From contig NZ_CP081848.1 in the NCBI RefSeq assembly GCF_018982885.2, forward strand, positions 3,162,001 through 3,226,000: 64,000 bases of DNA, given 5' to 3'. The notes below the pieces were generated by a model. That model worked only from the letters and a program-made list of their open reading frames with translations. It did no database searches and was not told the DNA's origin. This document shows positions 27,111-37,380 of the stretch, in pieces; within the stretch, counting starts at the first letter, position 1, and every line of letters starts with the position of its first letter. The position numbers were made by a program, and so were the translations under genes. This stretch comes from Polymorphobacter megasporae. GTDB lineage: Bacteria > Pseudomonadota > Alphaproteobacteria > Sphingomonadales > Sphingomonadaceae.

Positions 27111-29318
27111 ATGGCTGCCATCCAGATCCGCACCTCGCTCGCCGAACCCGAAAGCAACGGCGCGTTCGTCCCCCACCGCCCGGCGCGGCCCGAGAAGTCG
27201 GAGGGTGGCAAGGCGTTCCGCCTCGTCACCGATTACATGGCAGCAGGCGACCAGCCGGCGGCGATCGCGGAGCTCGTCACCCAGGCCAACGCCGGCGACC
27301 GCGACCAGGTGCTGCTCGGCGTCACCGGATCGGGCAAGACCTTCACCGCGGCGAAGGTGATCGAGGCGGTCCAGCGCCCGGCCCTCGTCCTCGCGCCGAA
27401 CAAGATCCTCGCGGCGCAGCTGTACGGCGAATTCAAATCGTTCTTCCCGGACAATGCCGTCGAATATTTCGTCAGTTACTATGACTATTACCAGCCCGAG
27501 GCGTATGTCCCGCGCTCCGACACGTACATCGAGAAGGAGTCCTCGGTGAACGAGGCGATCGACCGGATGCGCCACTCGGCGACGCGGTCGCTGCTCGAAC
27601 GCGACGACGTCATCATCGTCGCCTCGGTGTCGTGCCTGTACGGCATCGGCTCGGTCGAGACGTACTCGGCGATGACCTTCAGCCTGAAAAAGGGCATGAC
27701 CGCCGACCGCGGAGAGATCATCCGCAAACTCGTCGCGCTCCAGTACAAGCGCAACGACCAGGCGTTCGCGCGCGGCAATTTTCGCGTGCGGGGGGACACG
27801 GTCGAGCTGTTCCCGTCGCACTATGAGGACAGCGCATGGCGGATCGTCTTCTTCGGCGACGAGATCGAGACGATCACCGAATTCGACCCGCTGACGGGGC
27901 AGAAGGTCGCTGACCTGATTTCGATCAAGGTCTACGCCAACTCGCATTACGTCACGCCCGGCCCGACGCTCAAGCAAGCGTCAGAGGCGATCAAGCACGA
28001 GCTCACCGAGCGCCTCAAGGAGATGCACATCGAGGGCAAGTTGCTCGAGGCGCAGCGCTTGGAGCAACGGACGAACTTCGATCTCGAGATGATCGCCGCG
28101 ACCGGCAGCTGCGCCGGCATCGAGAACTACAGCCGCTTCCTGACGGGCCGCCTCCCCGGCGAGCCGCCCCCGACCTTGTTCGAATATCTCCCCGAAAACG
28201 CCCTGCTGTTCGTCGACGAGAGCCACGTCACCGTGCCGCAGATCGGCGGCATGTCGCGCGGCGACCATCGGCGGAAGCTGACCCTCGCCGAATACGGCTT
28301 CCGCCTGCCGTCGTGCATCGACAACCGACCCTTGCGCTTCGAGGAATGGGAGGCGATGCGCCCGCAGACGGTGTTCGTCTCGGCGACCCCCGGCAAGTGG
28401 GAGATGGAGGCGACCGGCGGCGTCTTCGTCGAGCAGGTCATCCGCCCGACCGGGCTGATCGACCCGCCGATCGAGATCAAGCCGGTCGAGGACCAGGTCG
28501 AGGACTGCATATCGGAGGCGCGCAAGGTCGCGGCGAACGGCTACCGCACCCTCGTCACGACGCTGACCAAGCGGATGGCCGAAGACCTCACCGAGTTCAT
28601 GCACGAAGCCGGCCTGCGCGTCCGCTACATGCACAGCGACGTCGAGACGCTGGAGCGCATCGAGCTGATCCGCGATCTGCGCCTCGGGGTCTATGACGTG
28701 CTGGTCGGCATCAACCTGTTGCGCGAAGGCCTTGATATTCCTGAGTGCGGCCTCGTCGCGATCCTCGACGCCGACAAGGAAGGGTTCCTCCGCTCGGAGA
28801 CTTCGCTGATCCAGACGATCGGCCGCGCCGCGCGCAACGTCGAGGGCCGCGTCATCCTCTACGCCGACCGGATCACCGGCAGCATGGAGCGCGCGATGGC
28901 CGAAACCGACCGCCGCCGGTCACGCCAGGAAAGCTACAACCTCGAACACGGCATCACCCCGACGACGATCAAGCGCAACATCTCCGACGTCCTCGCCGAC
29001 GTGTCGATGCGCGACGGCGTGGTGGTCGACACCGGCGACGACGAGACCCCGAACCTCGTCGGCCACAACCTCAAGGCGTACATCGCCGACCTCGAAAAGC
29101 AGATGCAAACCGCCGCCGCCAACCTCGACTTCGAGATCGCCGCTGCCGTGCGCGATCAGATCCGACGACTGGAAGCGGACGACCTCGGGCTGCCGAGCAC
29201 CGGGGCGAAGGTCGCTCCGGTGAAGGGCCGCGCGGTGGGAGGAGCGCCGGGGACACGGACGACGCGGTTTGCGAAGGCGAAGGCTGCGCGAGGTGCGCGG
29301 CGGCAGGGCGGGCGTTAG
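27111..29318 (+). CDS. uvrB: Excinuclease ABC subunit B
   Basis: Helicase-like damage verification subunit of nucleotide excision repair. The start at 27111 gives 735 residues. Visible are [14 protein letters not shown] (Walker A), the [12 protein letters not shown] beta-hairpin used for damage probing, DESHV in the Walker B position, the late TIGRAARN helicase motif, and a C-terminal UVR motif ([27 protein letters not shown]) that binds UvrA or UvrC. A basic Ala/Arg-rich tail follows. It stands alone in this window. Confidence 0.97.
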   Translation: MAAIQIRTSLAEPESNGAFVPHRPARPEKSEGGKAFRLVTDYMAAGDQPAAIAELVTQANAGDRDQVLLGVTGSGKTFTAAKVIEAVQRPALVLAPNKILAAQLYGEFKSFFPDNAVEYFVSYYDYYQPEAYVPRSDTYIEKESSVNEAIDRMRHSATRSLLERDDVIIVASVSCLYGIGSVETYSAMTFSLKKGMTADRGEIIRKLVALQYKRNDQAFARGNFRVRGDTVELFPSHYEDSAWRIVFFGDEIETITEFDPLTGQKVADLISIKVYANSHYVTPGPTLKQASEAIKHELTERLKEMHIEGKLLEAQRLEQRTNFDLEMIAATGSCAGIENYSRFLTGRLPGEPPPTLFEYLPENALLFVDESHVTVPQIGGMSRGDHRRKLTLAEYGFRLPSCIDNRPLRFEEWEAMRPQTVFVSATPGKWEMEATGGVFVEQVIRPTGLIDPPIEIKPVEDQVEDCISEARKVAANGYRTLVTTLTKRMAEDLTEFMHEAGLRVRYMHSDVETLERIELIRDLRLGVYDVLVGINLLREGLDIPECGLVAILDADKEGFLRSETSLIQTIGRAARNVEGRVILYADRITGSMERAMAETDRRRSRQESYNLEHGITPTTIKRNISDVLADVSMRDGVVVDTGDDETPNLVGHNLKAYIADLEKQMQTAAANLDFEIAAAVRDQIRRLEADDLGLPSTGAKVAPVKGRAVGGAPGTRTTRFAKAKAARGARRQGGR

Positions 29319-29333
29319 CGCACGGCCAGGCCG

Positions 29334-29927
29334 TCAGACTGTGAGTTCAGCCGCGAGCAGTTGACGGCGGCGGGCCGGTGCGGCGCCGGTTACCGCCCGG
29401 ATCAGCGGAAGATGTCGCTGAAAGCACATCGGATCGCAGACTGCTGCGGCGCGCAAACCCAGCCATGCCTGCATCAACCCGAGCATCGCGCCCTCGTGAC
29501 GACCATCGCACATCCGATCGACGAGGAACGGCTCGGCGTCGCGCGGCAGGACCCGCCATGCCAGGGCGTTGGCCGCCCCTTCCTGCGCACGCCCATCACG
29601 TCCGTCGAGATACGTCGCAAGGTCGAAAAGATAGGCCTTGTCCTGCGTCAGATCGAACAAGACCTCGTGCCGGATCACATCCCACCGCCAGTCGAACGAG
29701 GCGACCCGCGACGCGGCCTGCCGCAGGGCAGCGACCGTGCCGGCATCGCCAACGTAGCGGAGGCCCATCAGGTCGACCGTGTCCCCGGCAAGGGAGCGTT
29801 TCAACATCATGTCGCGCGCAGTCACGCGCTCCGCATCCGTCATCTCGGCGAAATCGGCGGGGGAATAGCCGTCGGCTTTTTCGCGCCCCTGCGCCGCATA
29901 TTGGCGCTGAAACCGGTCCATGGTCAT
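29334..29927 (-). CDS. Candidate immunity protein of the type VI effector module
   Basis: 197 residues, helical, cytoplasmic, without signal peptide or membrane span. The second half resembles HEAT-like helices (FDWRWDVIRHEVLFDLTQD, then GAANALAWRVLPRDAEPFL). It begins 17 bases after the PAAR effector stop on the same strand. The gene directly after a prePAAR effector is usually its cognate immunity gene, and that position is the whole basis for the call; I do not recognise the family. Confidence 0.6.
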   Translation of the reverse strand: MTMDRFQRQYAAQGREKADGYSPADFAEMTDAERVTARDMMLKRSLAGDTVDLMGLRYVGDAGTVAALRQAASRVASFDWRWDVIRHEVLFDLTQDKAYLFDLATYLDGRDGRAQEGAANALAWRVLPRDAEPFLVDRMCDGRHEGAMLGLMQAWLGLRAAAVCDPMCFQRHLPLIRAVTGAAPARRRQLLAAELTV

Positions 29928-29943
29928 CGCTGTATCGCCTTTC

Positions 29944-31221
29944 TCATGGACCGGTCCGCGGCGGCGGTTCGGGGAGAGTGGGATCGACCTTAAAGTCGGT
30001 GATCCTGCCGCTCGCCAACCCCTTTTGGACCTCGGGCCATTCGTATTCCTTGAAAATATCGCCGCCGCCTACCGCCGCCTTGGTCGGGGTCTGCACCGCG
30101 GTGACGTCGCCCGACAATCCCTTCGCATAATTTTCCGAGACGCCGCCCCAGACTTCCTTGCCGCCGCTCGTCCAAGGCATCTTGGTGTTCAGGTCTGACC
30201 AGCCGTCGATTACACGACCGCCCGGTGTTCCCTCCAACGTAACCCCGCCGTGAGCGGTCGCATATGCTTTGGCCGCGTCACCATTTCCCGACCAAAGATG
30301 GCCGCCGTCGCGCGGTGACGAAACATCGAGCCGGTCGACGACCGCTTTCGAATTCCCGGCATCGACATGGCGTTGTAGGATGGCGCGCGCCTCGTCGATC
30401 TTGCCCTCATTCGATAGCTTGGTGATTCTCGCACGGTCGCCGATCGTCTGTCCCTCGCCCGCCAGCTTCGGGCTGGCGACGATGAGGCCCATTCCGGCGA
30501 CGCCTTGCAGCAGATCGCGATATCCCGGCCCGAGGGCATCGCCGATCTTGCCGAGTCCCTCCATCCCGCCATAGCCGAGGGCGCCGATTGCGAGGTAGCC
30601 GCCGAACGCCGCGGCACCAACCGCCGCCGCAAACAGGGCACCACCGATGGCGGCACCCATACCGAGCACCTCGAGCCCGGTCTTGGTCCAGGCTTCGAGA
30701 TCGAACACGAAACCGGCACGCTTTGTTTCCCCGCCGATCACGACATTGGGCGACCCGGTCTTGATATGAGCGCCGCACGTCAGCTTCGATGTCAGCCGGG
30801 CGGCCGGCAGACCGTTGATCTTGACGGTCGCGGAGCCCTCCTGAACCGCGATTGTAAATGGCCATGGCGGGTGATTGATCGGCGCACCGCTACAGCCATC
30901 GGCAACATCGTCGGTCACGCGAACGGCAAATCGCTTGTTGGTTTTGACGTTAGGGGACCCCGTTGCGATCTTGCCGGTCGTCGGCTCCGGCAAATTGAAG
31001 ATCGTCGACAGCCCGGACATTATCTGCCCGCCGGCAAGTCCACCCCCCGCCACCGCTCCGGCGATAACGACCGCCGCCAGTCCGCCCGTTGCCGCGGTCG
31101 CCGCGACGACCGCGGCACCCGCCAGGACACCAACGAGCGCCCCCGCGACCATCGCCGCGAGGCCGAAACCATGCGCGATCTCATCTTCGATCCGCGCTGC
31201 CGCCTGAGCAGTCGCCGTCAT
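29944..31221 (-). CDS. prePAAR/PAAR-domain type VI secretion effector with C-terminal toxin domain
   Basis: 425 residues. Near the N-terminus AARIEDEIAH (about 8-17) fits the prePAAR motif AARxxDxxxH, followed by a hydrophobic region (20-70). Residues 80-165 form a PAAR domain (IATGSPNVKTNKRFAVRVTD, then CGAHIKTGSPNVVIGG). A second hydrophobic block spans about 185-222. The C-terminal part from about 305 (GGHLWSGNGDAAKAYA, GVTLEGTPGGRVIDGW, FKEYEWPEVQKGL) looks like a polymorphic toxin domain; the activity is unknown, though the layout recalls NAD-acting toxins. Its start abuts the Eag chaperone stop. Confidence 0.85.
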   Translation of the reverse strand: MTATAQAAARIEDEIAHGFGLAAMVAGALVGVLAGAAVVAATAATGGLAAVVIAGAVAGGGLAGGQIMSGLSTIFNLPEPTTGKIATGSPNVKTNKRFAVRVTDDVADGCSGAPINHPPWPFTIAVQEGSATVKINGLPAARLTSKLTCGAHIKTGSPNVVIGGETKRAGFVFDLEAWTKTGLEVLGMGAAIGGALFAAAVGAAAFGGYLAIGALGYGGMEGLGKIGDALGPGYRDLLQGVAGMGLIVASPKLAGEGQTIGDRARITKLSNEGKIDEARAILQRHVDAGNSKAVVDRLDVSSPRDGGHLWSGNGDAAKAYATAHGGVTLEGTPGGRVIDGWSDLNTKMPWTSGGKEVWGGVSENYAKGLSGDVTAVQTPTKAAVGGGDIFKEYEWPEVQKGLASGRITDFKVDPTLPEPPPRTGP

Positions 31222-31677
31222 TCAGCGAACTGGGAAAGTGGGAGTCGTGTCGAGGCGATCGAACACGATCGTGCTCATCAGCGCATGCCACGGACGTTCG
31301 AACAGCGGTTGATCGCGGGGCGTGCATGTCAGTGTGAAGATCAGGACGAAAAGGCCGCAATCGACGTAAATCTGCCTGAGCTTCAGCGTCGTCGTCTCCT
31401 TCGACCACGTAAACTCGAACCACGCCGCGTCGCGCTCCTGAACGTTGATCATCTCGGATTTCAATTCGACGAAATCCGGCAGGCTATCGGCACAGATTTT
31501 CCGCTGCTTGTCATAATAAGCGACAAACGGGTCGACTCCCTTCCCGTCGTCGCGGGTCACGACGAAGCTGGCATCACCGCCATCTGGTGCCGCCGGCAGC
31601 CTGAACGCCGTAATCGACTGGTCGCGCCAGTCGGCTGGGACATCGAAGGCGGCGACATCGATTCTATACAAGGCCAT
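31222..31677 (-). CDS. Eag-type (DcrB/DUF1795) effector chaperone
   Basis: 151 residues of the DcrB-like fold (LYRIDVAAFDVPADWRDQSI at the start; ERPWHALMSTIVFD near the end). In type VI secretion such Eag proteins bind the transmembrane segments of prePAAR effectors and load them on VgrG. Here it is immediately upstream of such an effector (next base after its stop), which makes the assignment strong. There is no signal peptide, as expected for an intracellular chaperone. No VgrG or sheath genes lie in the window. Confidence 0.88.
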   Translation of the reverse strand: MALYRIDVAAFDVPADWRDQSITAFRLPAAPDGGDASFVVTRDDGKGVDPFVAYYDKQRKICADSLPDFVELKSEMINVQERDAAWFEFTWSKETTTLKLRQIYVDCGLFVLIFTLTCTPRDQPLFERPWHALMSTIVFDRLDTTPTFPVR

Positions 31678-31800
31678 GCGCGATTATCGCCGCTCCGACT
31701 GTCGCATGCAATCGACAAGCCGCTAGCGGACCAGCGTACACCATCATGGCACACCCCGTCGCTTGCATCCCCCGCTTGTCGCGACGACAAGCGCGCGGCA

Positions 31801-33135
31801 ATGACCCCTCCCCTTTTCCTCACCCGCCTCGGTGACCGCATCACGCGTACCTTCGCCGTCGAGCCCGGCACCGTCGACACTGTCCGGCGGCGGGTGGCGA
31901 CTGGCATCGGGGCGGTGGTGCTCGGGCTGGTCGCGCTCGCCTTTGCCAAGGGCGGCGATCTCGCTCGCGCGGGGTTCGTGCAGATCGTCCACGCCGCGCC
32001 GTATGCGCCGCTGCTCCTGACCCCGGCGATGTTCGCAGGCGTAGTCTGGCTGACGCGGCGGTATGTGCCCGAGGCGCGGGGGTCGGGGATCCCGCAGGTG
32101 ATGGCCGCGGCGCGGGTTCCCGATGCGCCCGAGAGCCAGAAGCTCGTGTCGGTCCGCGCGGCGGCAGCGAAGATCGGGTTGACGCTCGGCATTTTGCTCG
32201 CGGGCGGGTCGGCCGGGCGCGAGGGCCCGACGGTCCAGTTGAGCGCAGCGGTGATGGTCGCGGTCCACCGGGTGTTGCGCGTGCCGCTGAGCGCCGGGGT
32301 CTATATCGCCGGCGGCGCGGCGGGGGTCGCGGCGGCGTTCAACACGCCGCTGGCGGGGGTCGCCTTCGCGATCGAGGAGCTCGCCGCCGCCTACGAACAG
32401 CGCGTCGCGATCCTCGTCATGGGCGCGGTGATGATCGCCGGGATGGTCAGCCTCGGCGTCGCCGGGGATTATGTCTATTTCGGCGAGATGCATAAGACGT
32501 TGGCACTGCGTGCGGTGCTGCTCGCGGCTCCGGCGGCGGGGATCGTCGGCGGGATCGCCGGGGGGCTGTTCAGCCGCCTCGTCCTCGGCTTCGCCACGGG
32601 CCACAAGCGGTGGCAGCGGCGGCTGACGTCGCGCCCGGTGGTCTTCGCAGCGCTGTGCGGGCTGGCGGTGGCGGTGCTCGGGATCGTCAGCGGCGGGCTG
32701 ACATGGGGCACCGGCTATGACGCGACCAAGATGCTCGTGGAGGGGCACGGCCAGCCGTTGTGGTTCGGCGTCGCCAAGTTCGGTGCATCGCTCGCGACGA
32801 CGCTGTCGGGGGCTCCGGGCGGGGTGTTTGCGCCGTCGCTCGCGGTTGGCGCCGGCGTCGGCAACCTGCTGACGCCGCTGTTCCCCGACGATCCGGCGGG
32901 TGCGATCGTCCTGCTCGGCATGACCGGATATTTCGTCGGCGTCGTCCGCGCGCCGCTGACCGCGGTGATCATCATCACCGAGACGACGGCGAGCCGCGGC
33001 ATGATCCTGCCGCTGTTCTTCACCGCGCTGATCGCCGAGGTCGCGAGCACGATCGTTTGCCGCGAGCGGCTGTACCACGGCCTGTCGCGCGCGTTCGGCG
33101 TCCCCGCGCCGGCCGGAGCCGCGCACTCGGGCTGA
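31801..33135 (+). CDS. clcA: ClC-family chloride channel/antiporter
   Basis: 444 residues, about 10-12 helices. ClC selectivity motifs are present: GSGIPQV (with the anion-coordinating Ser), GSAGREGPTVQ (with the gating Glu), and GAPGGVFAPSLAVGAG. The gating Glu favours a proton-coupled exchanger. The ATG at 31801 starts right at the conserved N-terminus (MTPPLFLTRLGDRITR); the upstream open frame is antisense to the Eag gene. The following CorA-like gene lies 85 bases downstream and could share its transcript. Confidence 0.92.
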   Translation: MTPPLFLTRLGDRITRTFAVEPGTVDTVRRRVATGIGAVVLGLVALAFAKGGDLARAGFVQIVHAAPYAPLLLTPAMFAGVVWLTRRYVPEARGSGIPQVMAAARVPDAPESQKLVSVRAAAAKIGLTLGILLAGGSAGREGPTVQLSAAVMVAVHRVLRVPLSAGVYIAGGAAGVAAAFNTPLAGVAFAIEELAAAYEQRVAILVMGAVMIAGMVSLGVAGDYVYFGEMHKTLALRAVLLAAPAAGIVGGIAGGLFSRLVLGFATGHKRWQRRLTSRPVVFAALCGLAVAVLGIVSGGLTWGTGYDATKMLVEGHGQPLWFGVAKFGASLATTLSGAPGGVFAPSLAVGAGVGNLLTPLFPDDPAGAIVLLGMTGYFVGVVRAPLTAVIIITETTASRGMILPLFFTALIAEVASTIVCRERLYHGLSRAFGVPAPAGAAHSG

Positions 33136-33220
33136 GCGTGGCGGATGTCGGGGCATCGCGGCTCGACCGCAACGCCGCCGCCGCGTATCGCTCGGCGCAA
33201 GGGCAGCGGAGGGAAGATCG

Positions 33221-34225
33221 ATGAACGCTGCTATCGAGCCTGCGACCGTCGGCGCGCGGCGGGGGCTGATCTGGGGGTTCGACATTTCGGCGGCCGGAGC
33301 CGAGCCCATCGAAACCGCGCTGCCCGACATTACCTTCGCCGCGCCGCCGGGAATGCTGCGCTGGCTCCATGTCAGCCTCGCCGACCAATGGACGCGGCGC
33401 TGGTTCGACGATAGCGCGCTGCCCGCCGATGTTCGCGAGCTGCTGCTGTCGGTCGATCGCCACCAGCGAGCGCTCGTCGACGGCGACGCGATTGCGTTCA
33501 TCGTCCACGATTTCGAACGCGATTTCGACACGCCCGCGACGGCGCAGATGGGCGCACTGACGGTGCTGCTGCTGCCCGGCTGCGTCGTCACCGCGCGGCT
33601 CCATCCCTTGTGCGCGATCGATGTCGTCCATCGCCGCATCCAGGCAGGCGCGGTCCCGGCGACGACGGCGGCGGCGCTCGACCTGCTGCTGTCGGGGGTG
33701 ACGCAGGTCGCGAGCGAGGTCTCCGCCGACCTGACCGCAACGGTGCAGGCGGCGGAGGACGCGTTGCTCGACGATGGGCACGAGCCCGATGCGCGCGCGT
33801 TGCTCGTGGTCCGCAAGCGGTCGATCCAGGTGTCGCGGCAGATGAGCGGGCTGCGTGCAATTCTCGCCAGGCTCGAGGACGACGACGCGGTGCCGCGCGA
33901 ACTGCTCCCGGCGGTCGCCAAGCATGCCCAGCGGACGGCGGCGGTCGAAGGCGACATGCTCGCGATCCAGGGCAATGTCCGGCTGCTCCGCGAGGAGATG
34001 GAGATGCAGACCGCGACGCGGACTAGCGACAACCTGTATCTGCTGTCGATCCTCAGCGCGCTGCTGCTGCCGGCGACGCTGGTGACGGGGATCTTCGGAA
34101 TGAACACCGGGGGGCTGCCGTGGACGACGGCGGCACATGGGACGGCGTTGGCGATGGCGCTCGTCGCCGGGTCGGCGGCGGCGGTGTTCCTGTGGCTCCG
34201 GGCGCGGGGGTTTTTCCGGCAGTAG
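33221..34225 (+). CDS. CorA/ZntB-family divalent cation transporter
   Basis: 334 residues. A large cytoplasmic N-terminal domain with long helices (residues 150-265) is followed by two membrane helices near the C-terminus, the first ending in the signature GMN (TGIFGMNTGGLPW). The N-terminal GLIWGFDISAAG and LRWLHVSLADQWTRRW segments fit the ZntB subgroup (zinc). The metal cannot be determined from the sequence. GGAGG-type ribosome site just upstream of 33221. Confidence 0.88.
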   Translation: MNAAIEPATVGARRGLIWGFDISAAGAEPIETALPDITFAAPPGMLRWLHVSLADQWTRRWFDDSALPADVRELLLSVDRHQRALVDGDAIAFIVHDFERDFDTPATAQMGALTVLLLPGCVVTARLHPLCAIDVVHRRIQAGAVPATTAAALDLLLSGVTQVASEVSADLTATVQAAEDALLDDGHEPDARALLVVRKRSIQVSRQMSGLRAILARLEDDDAVPRELLPAVAKHAQRTAAVEGDMLAIQGNVRLLREEMEMQTATRTSDNLYLLSILSALLLPATLVTGIFGMNTGGLPWTTAAHGTALAMALVAGSAAAVFLWLRARGFFRQ

Positions 34226-34284
34226 CGGGGGTATTTTCGCCAATAGCTTAGCGCTGGGGTGGGTAGCTCTTGTATCAAACTGCT

Positions 34285-34358
34285 GTCATCCCCGCGAAAG
34301 CGGGGACCCAAAGTCACAACAGGTGGAGACCTTGGGTCCCCGCTTTCGCGGGGATGAC
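34285..34358. repeat. Dispersed intergenic hairpin repeat, copy 2
   Basis: Arms 34285-34311 and 34332-34358 are perfect 27-base complements and identical to the arms of copy 1 at 20901; only the loop differs. It sits between the convergent ends of the ZntB-like gene and gyrA, a place suited to a bidirectional terminator or REP-like element. Confidence 0.9.
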
Positions 34359-34394
34359 AATTTAGGATGCGATCGTTTCGCTCGTTCCAGCGCC

Positions 34395-37079
34395 TCAGCC
34401 AGCCGTGTCGTCCGCAGCCTCGCCAACCACCTCGTCGCCGATCTTCGCCGCCGAGACGACATGCTCGCTGCCATCGACCCGGAACAACATGACCCCCTGC
34501 GCGCCGCGACCCATGATGCGAATCTGCTTCGCCTCGGTGCGGATCAATTTGCCCTGGTCGGTGACGAGCATGATTTCGTCGGCGTCGGTCGCGGGGAAGC
34601 TCGCGACGACGGTGCCGTTGCGTTCGGAGTCGGCGATCGTCGCGATACCCTGCCCGCCGCGCCCCGACTGGCGGTATTCGAACGCCGACGTCCGCTTGCC
34701 GAAGCCGTTCGAGGTGACCGTGAGGATGAACTCCTCCGCCGCCGCGAACTGCGCCATGCGGGTTTCGGACAGCGCGCGTTCGCCGGGCTCGGGCTTCCAC
34801 GCGGCGGCGCGGAGATAGTCCTCACGCTCCTGCGGCGTCGCATCGAAGGGCTTGAGCACAGACATCGACATCACCGCGTCGTCGCCGTTGAGCGCGATCC
34901 CGCGCACGCCGGTCGACGTGCGGCTGACGAATTCGCGGACGTCCTCGACGGCGAAGCGGATCGCCTTGCGGTTCTTCGTCACCAGCAGAACGTCGTCGGC
35001 GGCATCGCACAAGGCGACCCCGATCAGCCGGTCGTCGTCGCCGTCGTCGAAGCGGATCGCGAGTTTGCCGTTCGCATTGATGTTGGTGAACGCATCCATC
35101 GAATTGCGCCGCACCGAACCCTTTGCGGTCGCGAACATGACGTGGAGCCGTTCCCACGCCGCCTCGTCCTCGGGCAGCGGCAGGACGGTGGTGATCGTCT
35201 CGTCCTTGTCGAGCGGCAGCATGTGGACCATCGGGCGGCCCTTGGCGTTCGGCCCGCCAAGCGGCAGTTTCCACACCTTGAGGCGATAGACCTTGCCCGC
35301 GCTGCTGAAGAACAGGACGGGCGTGTGCGTCGAGGTGACGAACAGGTTGGTGACGACGTCCTCGTCCTTGGTCGACATCCCCGACCGGCCCTTGCCGCCG
35401 CGCTTTTGTGCGCGATAGTCGGACAGCGGCACGCGCTTGATGTAGCCGGTCATGGTCACCGTCACGACCATCTCCTCGCGGGTGATCAAGTCCTCGTCAT
35501 CGATGTCGTCGCCGGCGGTGACGATCTCGGTCCGACGCTTGTCGATGAACGGATCGGAGCCGTTCAGCTCCCCACGGAGGACGGCGTACAGCTTGGCGCG
35601 GTCGCGGAGGATCTCGAGCAGCTCGGCGATGCTGACCGAAATTTCCTTGAGTTCGGTGCCGATCTCGTCGCGGCCGAGCGCGGTCAGCTTGGCGAGGCGG
35701 AGTTCGAGGATCGCGCGGACCTGGATGTCGTCGAGATGGTACGGGCCGTCGACGACCGGCGTCGCCTCGGTCTCGCCGTCCTCGATAAGCGACAGGTATG
35801 GCGCGATCTCGTCACGCGCGAACGGCTCGGCCATCAGCGTAGCGCGGGCCTCGGCGGGCGAGGCGCTGCTGCGGATGATGACGACGACGCGGTCGAGGTT
35901 GGCGACCGCGACGACGAGCCCGATCAACACATGCGCCCGATCGCGCGCCTTGTTCAATTCGAACTTCGAGCGCCGGGTGATGACCTCTTCGCGGAATTTG
36001 ACGAACGCCTCGATGACGTCCTTCAAATTGAGCAGTTCGGGACGCCCGCCGCGGATCGCGAGCATGTTGATCGCGAACGACGACTGCGCCGGGGTGTGGC
36101 GATAAAGCTGGTTGAGCACGACCTCCGGCACCGCGTCGCGCTTGAGGTCCATGACGACGCGAACACCCTCGCGGCTGCTCTCGTCGCGCAGGTCGGAGAC
36201 GCCCTCGATCCGCTTGTCCTTGACCGCCTCGGCGATCTTCTCGACCAGCCCGTTCTTGCCGAGCTGGTACGGGATTTCCGTCAGGACGATCGAGCGGCGC
36301 TCGCCCCTGCCCTCCTCGACGATCGCGCGCGCGCGCATGATCACGCTGCCGCGCCCGGCGTGATACGCCTGGCGAATGCCCGAGGTGCCGAGCAGCAGCC
36401 CGGCGGTCGGGAAGTCGGGGCCCGGAATGAACCCCATCAGCTCGTCGATCGTGATCGCCGGATTGTCGATATACGCGCGGGTCGCGTCGATCACTTCGCC
36501 GAGGTTGTGCGGCGGGATATTGGTCGCCATGCCGACCGCGATGCCGCCCGCGCCGTTGACCAGCAGGTTCGGGAAGCGCGCCGGGAGAACAGCGGGCTCG
36601 TGCTCCGACCCGTCGTAGTTGGCGATGAAGTCGACGGTGTCCTTGTCGATGTCGGCGAGGAGCTCGTCGGCCACCCGCGCCAGCCGCGCCTCGGTATAGC
36701 GCATCGCCGCCGGGGCATCGGGGTCCATCGAGCCGAAATTGCCCTGCCCGTCGATCAGCGGCAGCCGCATCGACCAGTCCTGCGTCATCCGCGCGAGCGC
36801 GTCGTAGATCGAGCTGTCGCCGTGCGGGTGGTACTTACCCATGACGTCGCCGACGATGCGCGCAGACTTGCGGTACGGCTTGCCCGCGACGAAGCCGCTC
36901 TCGTGCGCGCCCCACAGGATGCGGCGGTGGACGGGCTTGAGGCCATCGCGGACATCGGGCAACGCGCGCGCGACGATGACGGACATCGCGTAATCGAGGA
37001 AGCTCGTCCGCATCTCGGTGACGATCGAGACCGGCTTGATATCGGGTTCGCCGGGGGGAAGCGTGGTCGGGTCGGCCAA
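34395..37079 (-). CDS. gyrA: DNA gyrase subunit A
   Basis: Type II topoisomerase cleavage subunit, 894 residues. Visible are the N-terminal winged-helix ([17 protein letters not shown]), the quinolone-determining segment [18 protein letters not shown] with Ser89 and Asp93 (E. coli 83 and 87, wild-type), catalytic Tyr128 in MRYTEARL, and the C-terminal beta-pinwheel with [11 protein letters not shown] as GyrA box. An acidic tail ends the chain. It diverges from the ADP-ribosyltransferase-like gene; its upstream region contains one of two direct repeats. Confidence 0.97.
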   Translation of the reverse strand: MADPTTLPPGEPDIKPVSIVTEMRTSFLDYAMSVIVARALPDVRDGLKPVHRRILWGAHESGFVAGKPYRKSARIVGDVMGKYHPHGDSSIYDALARMTQDWSMRLPLIDGQGNFGSMDPDAPAAMRYTEARLARVADELLADIDKDTVDFIANYDGSEHEPAVLPARFPNLLVNGAGGIAVGMATNIPPHNLGEVIDATRAYIDNPAITIDELMGFIPGPDFPTAGLLLGTSGIRQAYHAGRGSVIMRARAIVEEGRGERRSIVLTEIPYQLGKNGLVEKIAEAVKDKRIEGVSDLRDESSREGVRVVMDLKRDAVPEVVLNQLYRHTPAQSSFAINMLAIRGGRPELLNLKDVIEAFVKFREEVITRRSKFELNKARDRAHVLIGLVVAVANLDRVVVIIRSSASPAEARATLMAEPFARDEIAPYLSLIEDGETEATPVVDGPYHLDDIQVRAILELRLAKLTALGRDEIGTELKEISVSIAELLEILRDRAKLYAVLRGELNGSDPFIDKRRTEIVTAGDDIDDEDLITREEMVVTVTMTGYIKRVPLSDYRAQKRGGKGRSGMSTKDEDVVTNLFVTSTHTPVLFFSSAGKVYRLKVWKLPLGGPNAKGRPMVHMLPLDKDETITTVLPLPEDEAAWERLHVMFATAKGSVRRNSMDAFTNINANGKLAIRFDDGDDDRLIGVALCDAADDVLLVTKNRKAIRFAVEDVREFVSRTSTGVRGIALNGDDAVMSMSVLKPFDATPQEREDYLRAAAWKPEPGERALSETRMAQFAAAEEFILTVTSNGFGKRTSAFEYRQSGRGGQGIATIADSERNGTVVASFPATDADEIMLVTDQGKLIRTEAKQIRIMGRGAQGVMLFRVDGSEHVVSAAKIGDEVVGEAADDTAG

Positions 37080-37087
37080 GGGGTTCT

Positions 37088-37162
37088 ACCTGTCGTGCGA
37101 CGACTGTCGCGGAGGTGTCATATCTAGGCGATGCGGGCGCAAAAGGCCAGTTTTTCCGGCTG
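37088..37162 (+). repeat. Imperfect direct repeat, left copy (gyrA side)
   Basis: Shares ACCTGTCGTGC, a TCGC-GGAG block, CGGGCGC, AAAA-GCCAGTTT and GGCTG in the same order and orientation with 38479-38548. The two copies bracket the ADP-ribosyltransferase-like gene. It also overlaps the presumed gyrA promoter region. Confidence 0.65.
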
Positions 37163-37320
37163 TCTTGAGCGGCAACCCAATCCACGCGCCATGCTCGGCT
37201 GCGCGATGTTGCCCTTACCAGTGTTGCGGCGACTTTTCGCGAGAGGAAGCGAGATCCGGCGCTCTGACCGTCGCGCGACGTGGTTGCCGAAAGATCGCCC
37301 TATTAAGGAGCCGTCGCTAT

Positions 37321-37338
37321 CGTTACGATATCGTAACG
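37321..37338. promoter_or_regulatory. Perfect 18-bp palindrome upstream of the ART-like gene
   Basis: CGTTACGAT / ATCGTAACG, perfectly symmetric, centred about 52 bases upstream of the start at 37381. Its size and TTACGAT half-site fit a dimeric repressor operator (TetR-like operators often look like this), but the regulator is not in the window. Confidence 0.55.
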
Positions 37339-37380
37339 CGCGCATGGCAGACGGCGGCCGGGGCAAATGGGGATGACAGG

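Noticed and set aside
31744-34800. 1018-codon minus-strand frame across clcA, the ZntB-like gene and the hairpin repeat
   Set aside because: Antisense shadow of well-supported genes and includes translated repeat; no domain signal.
34137-37127. 996-codon plus-strand frame opposite gyrA
   Set aside because: Mirror of gyrA; composition is Asp/Arg/His-rich shadow sequence.
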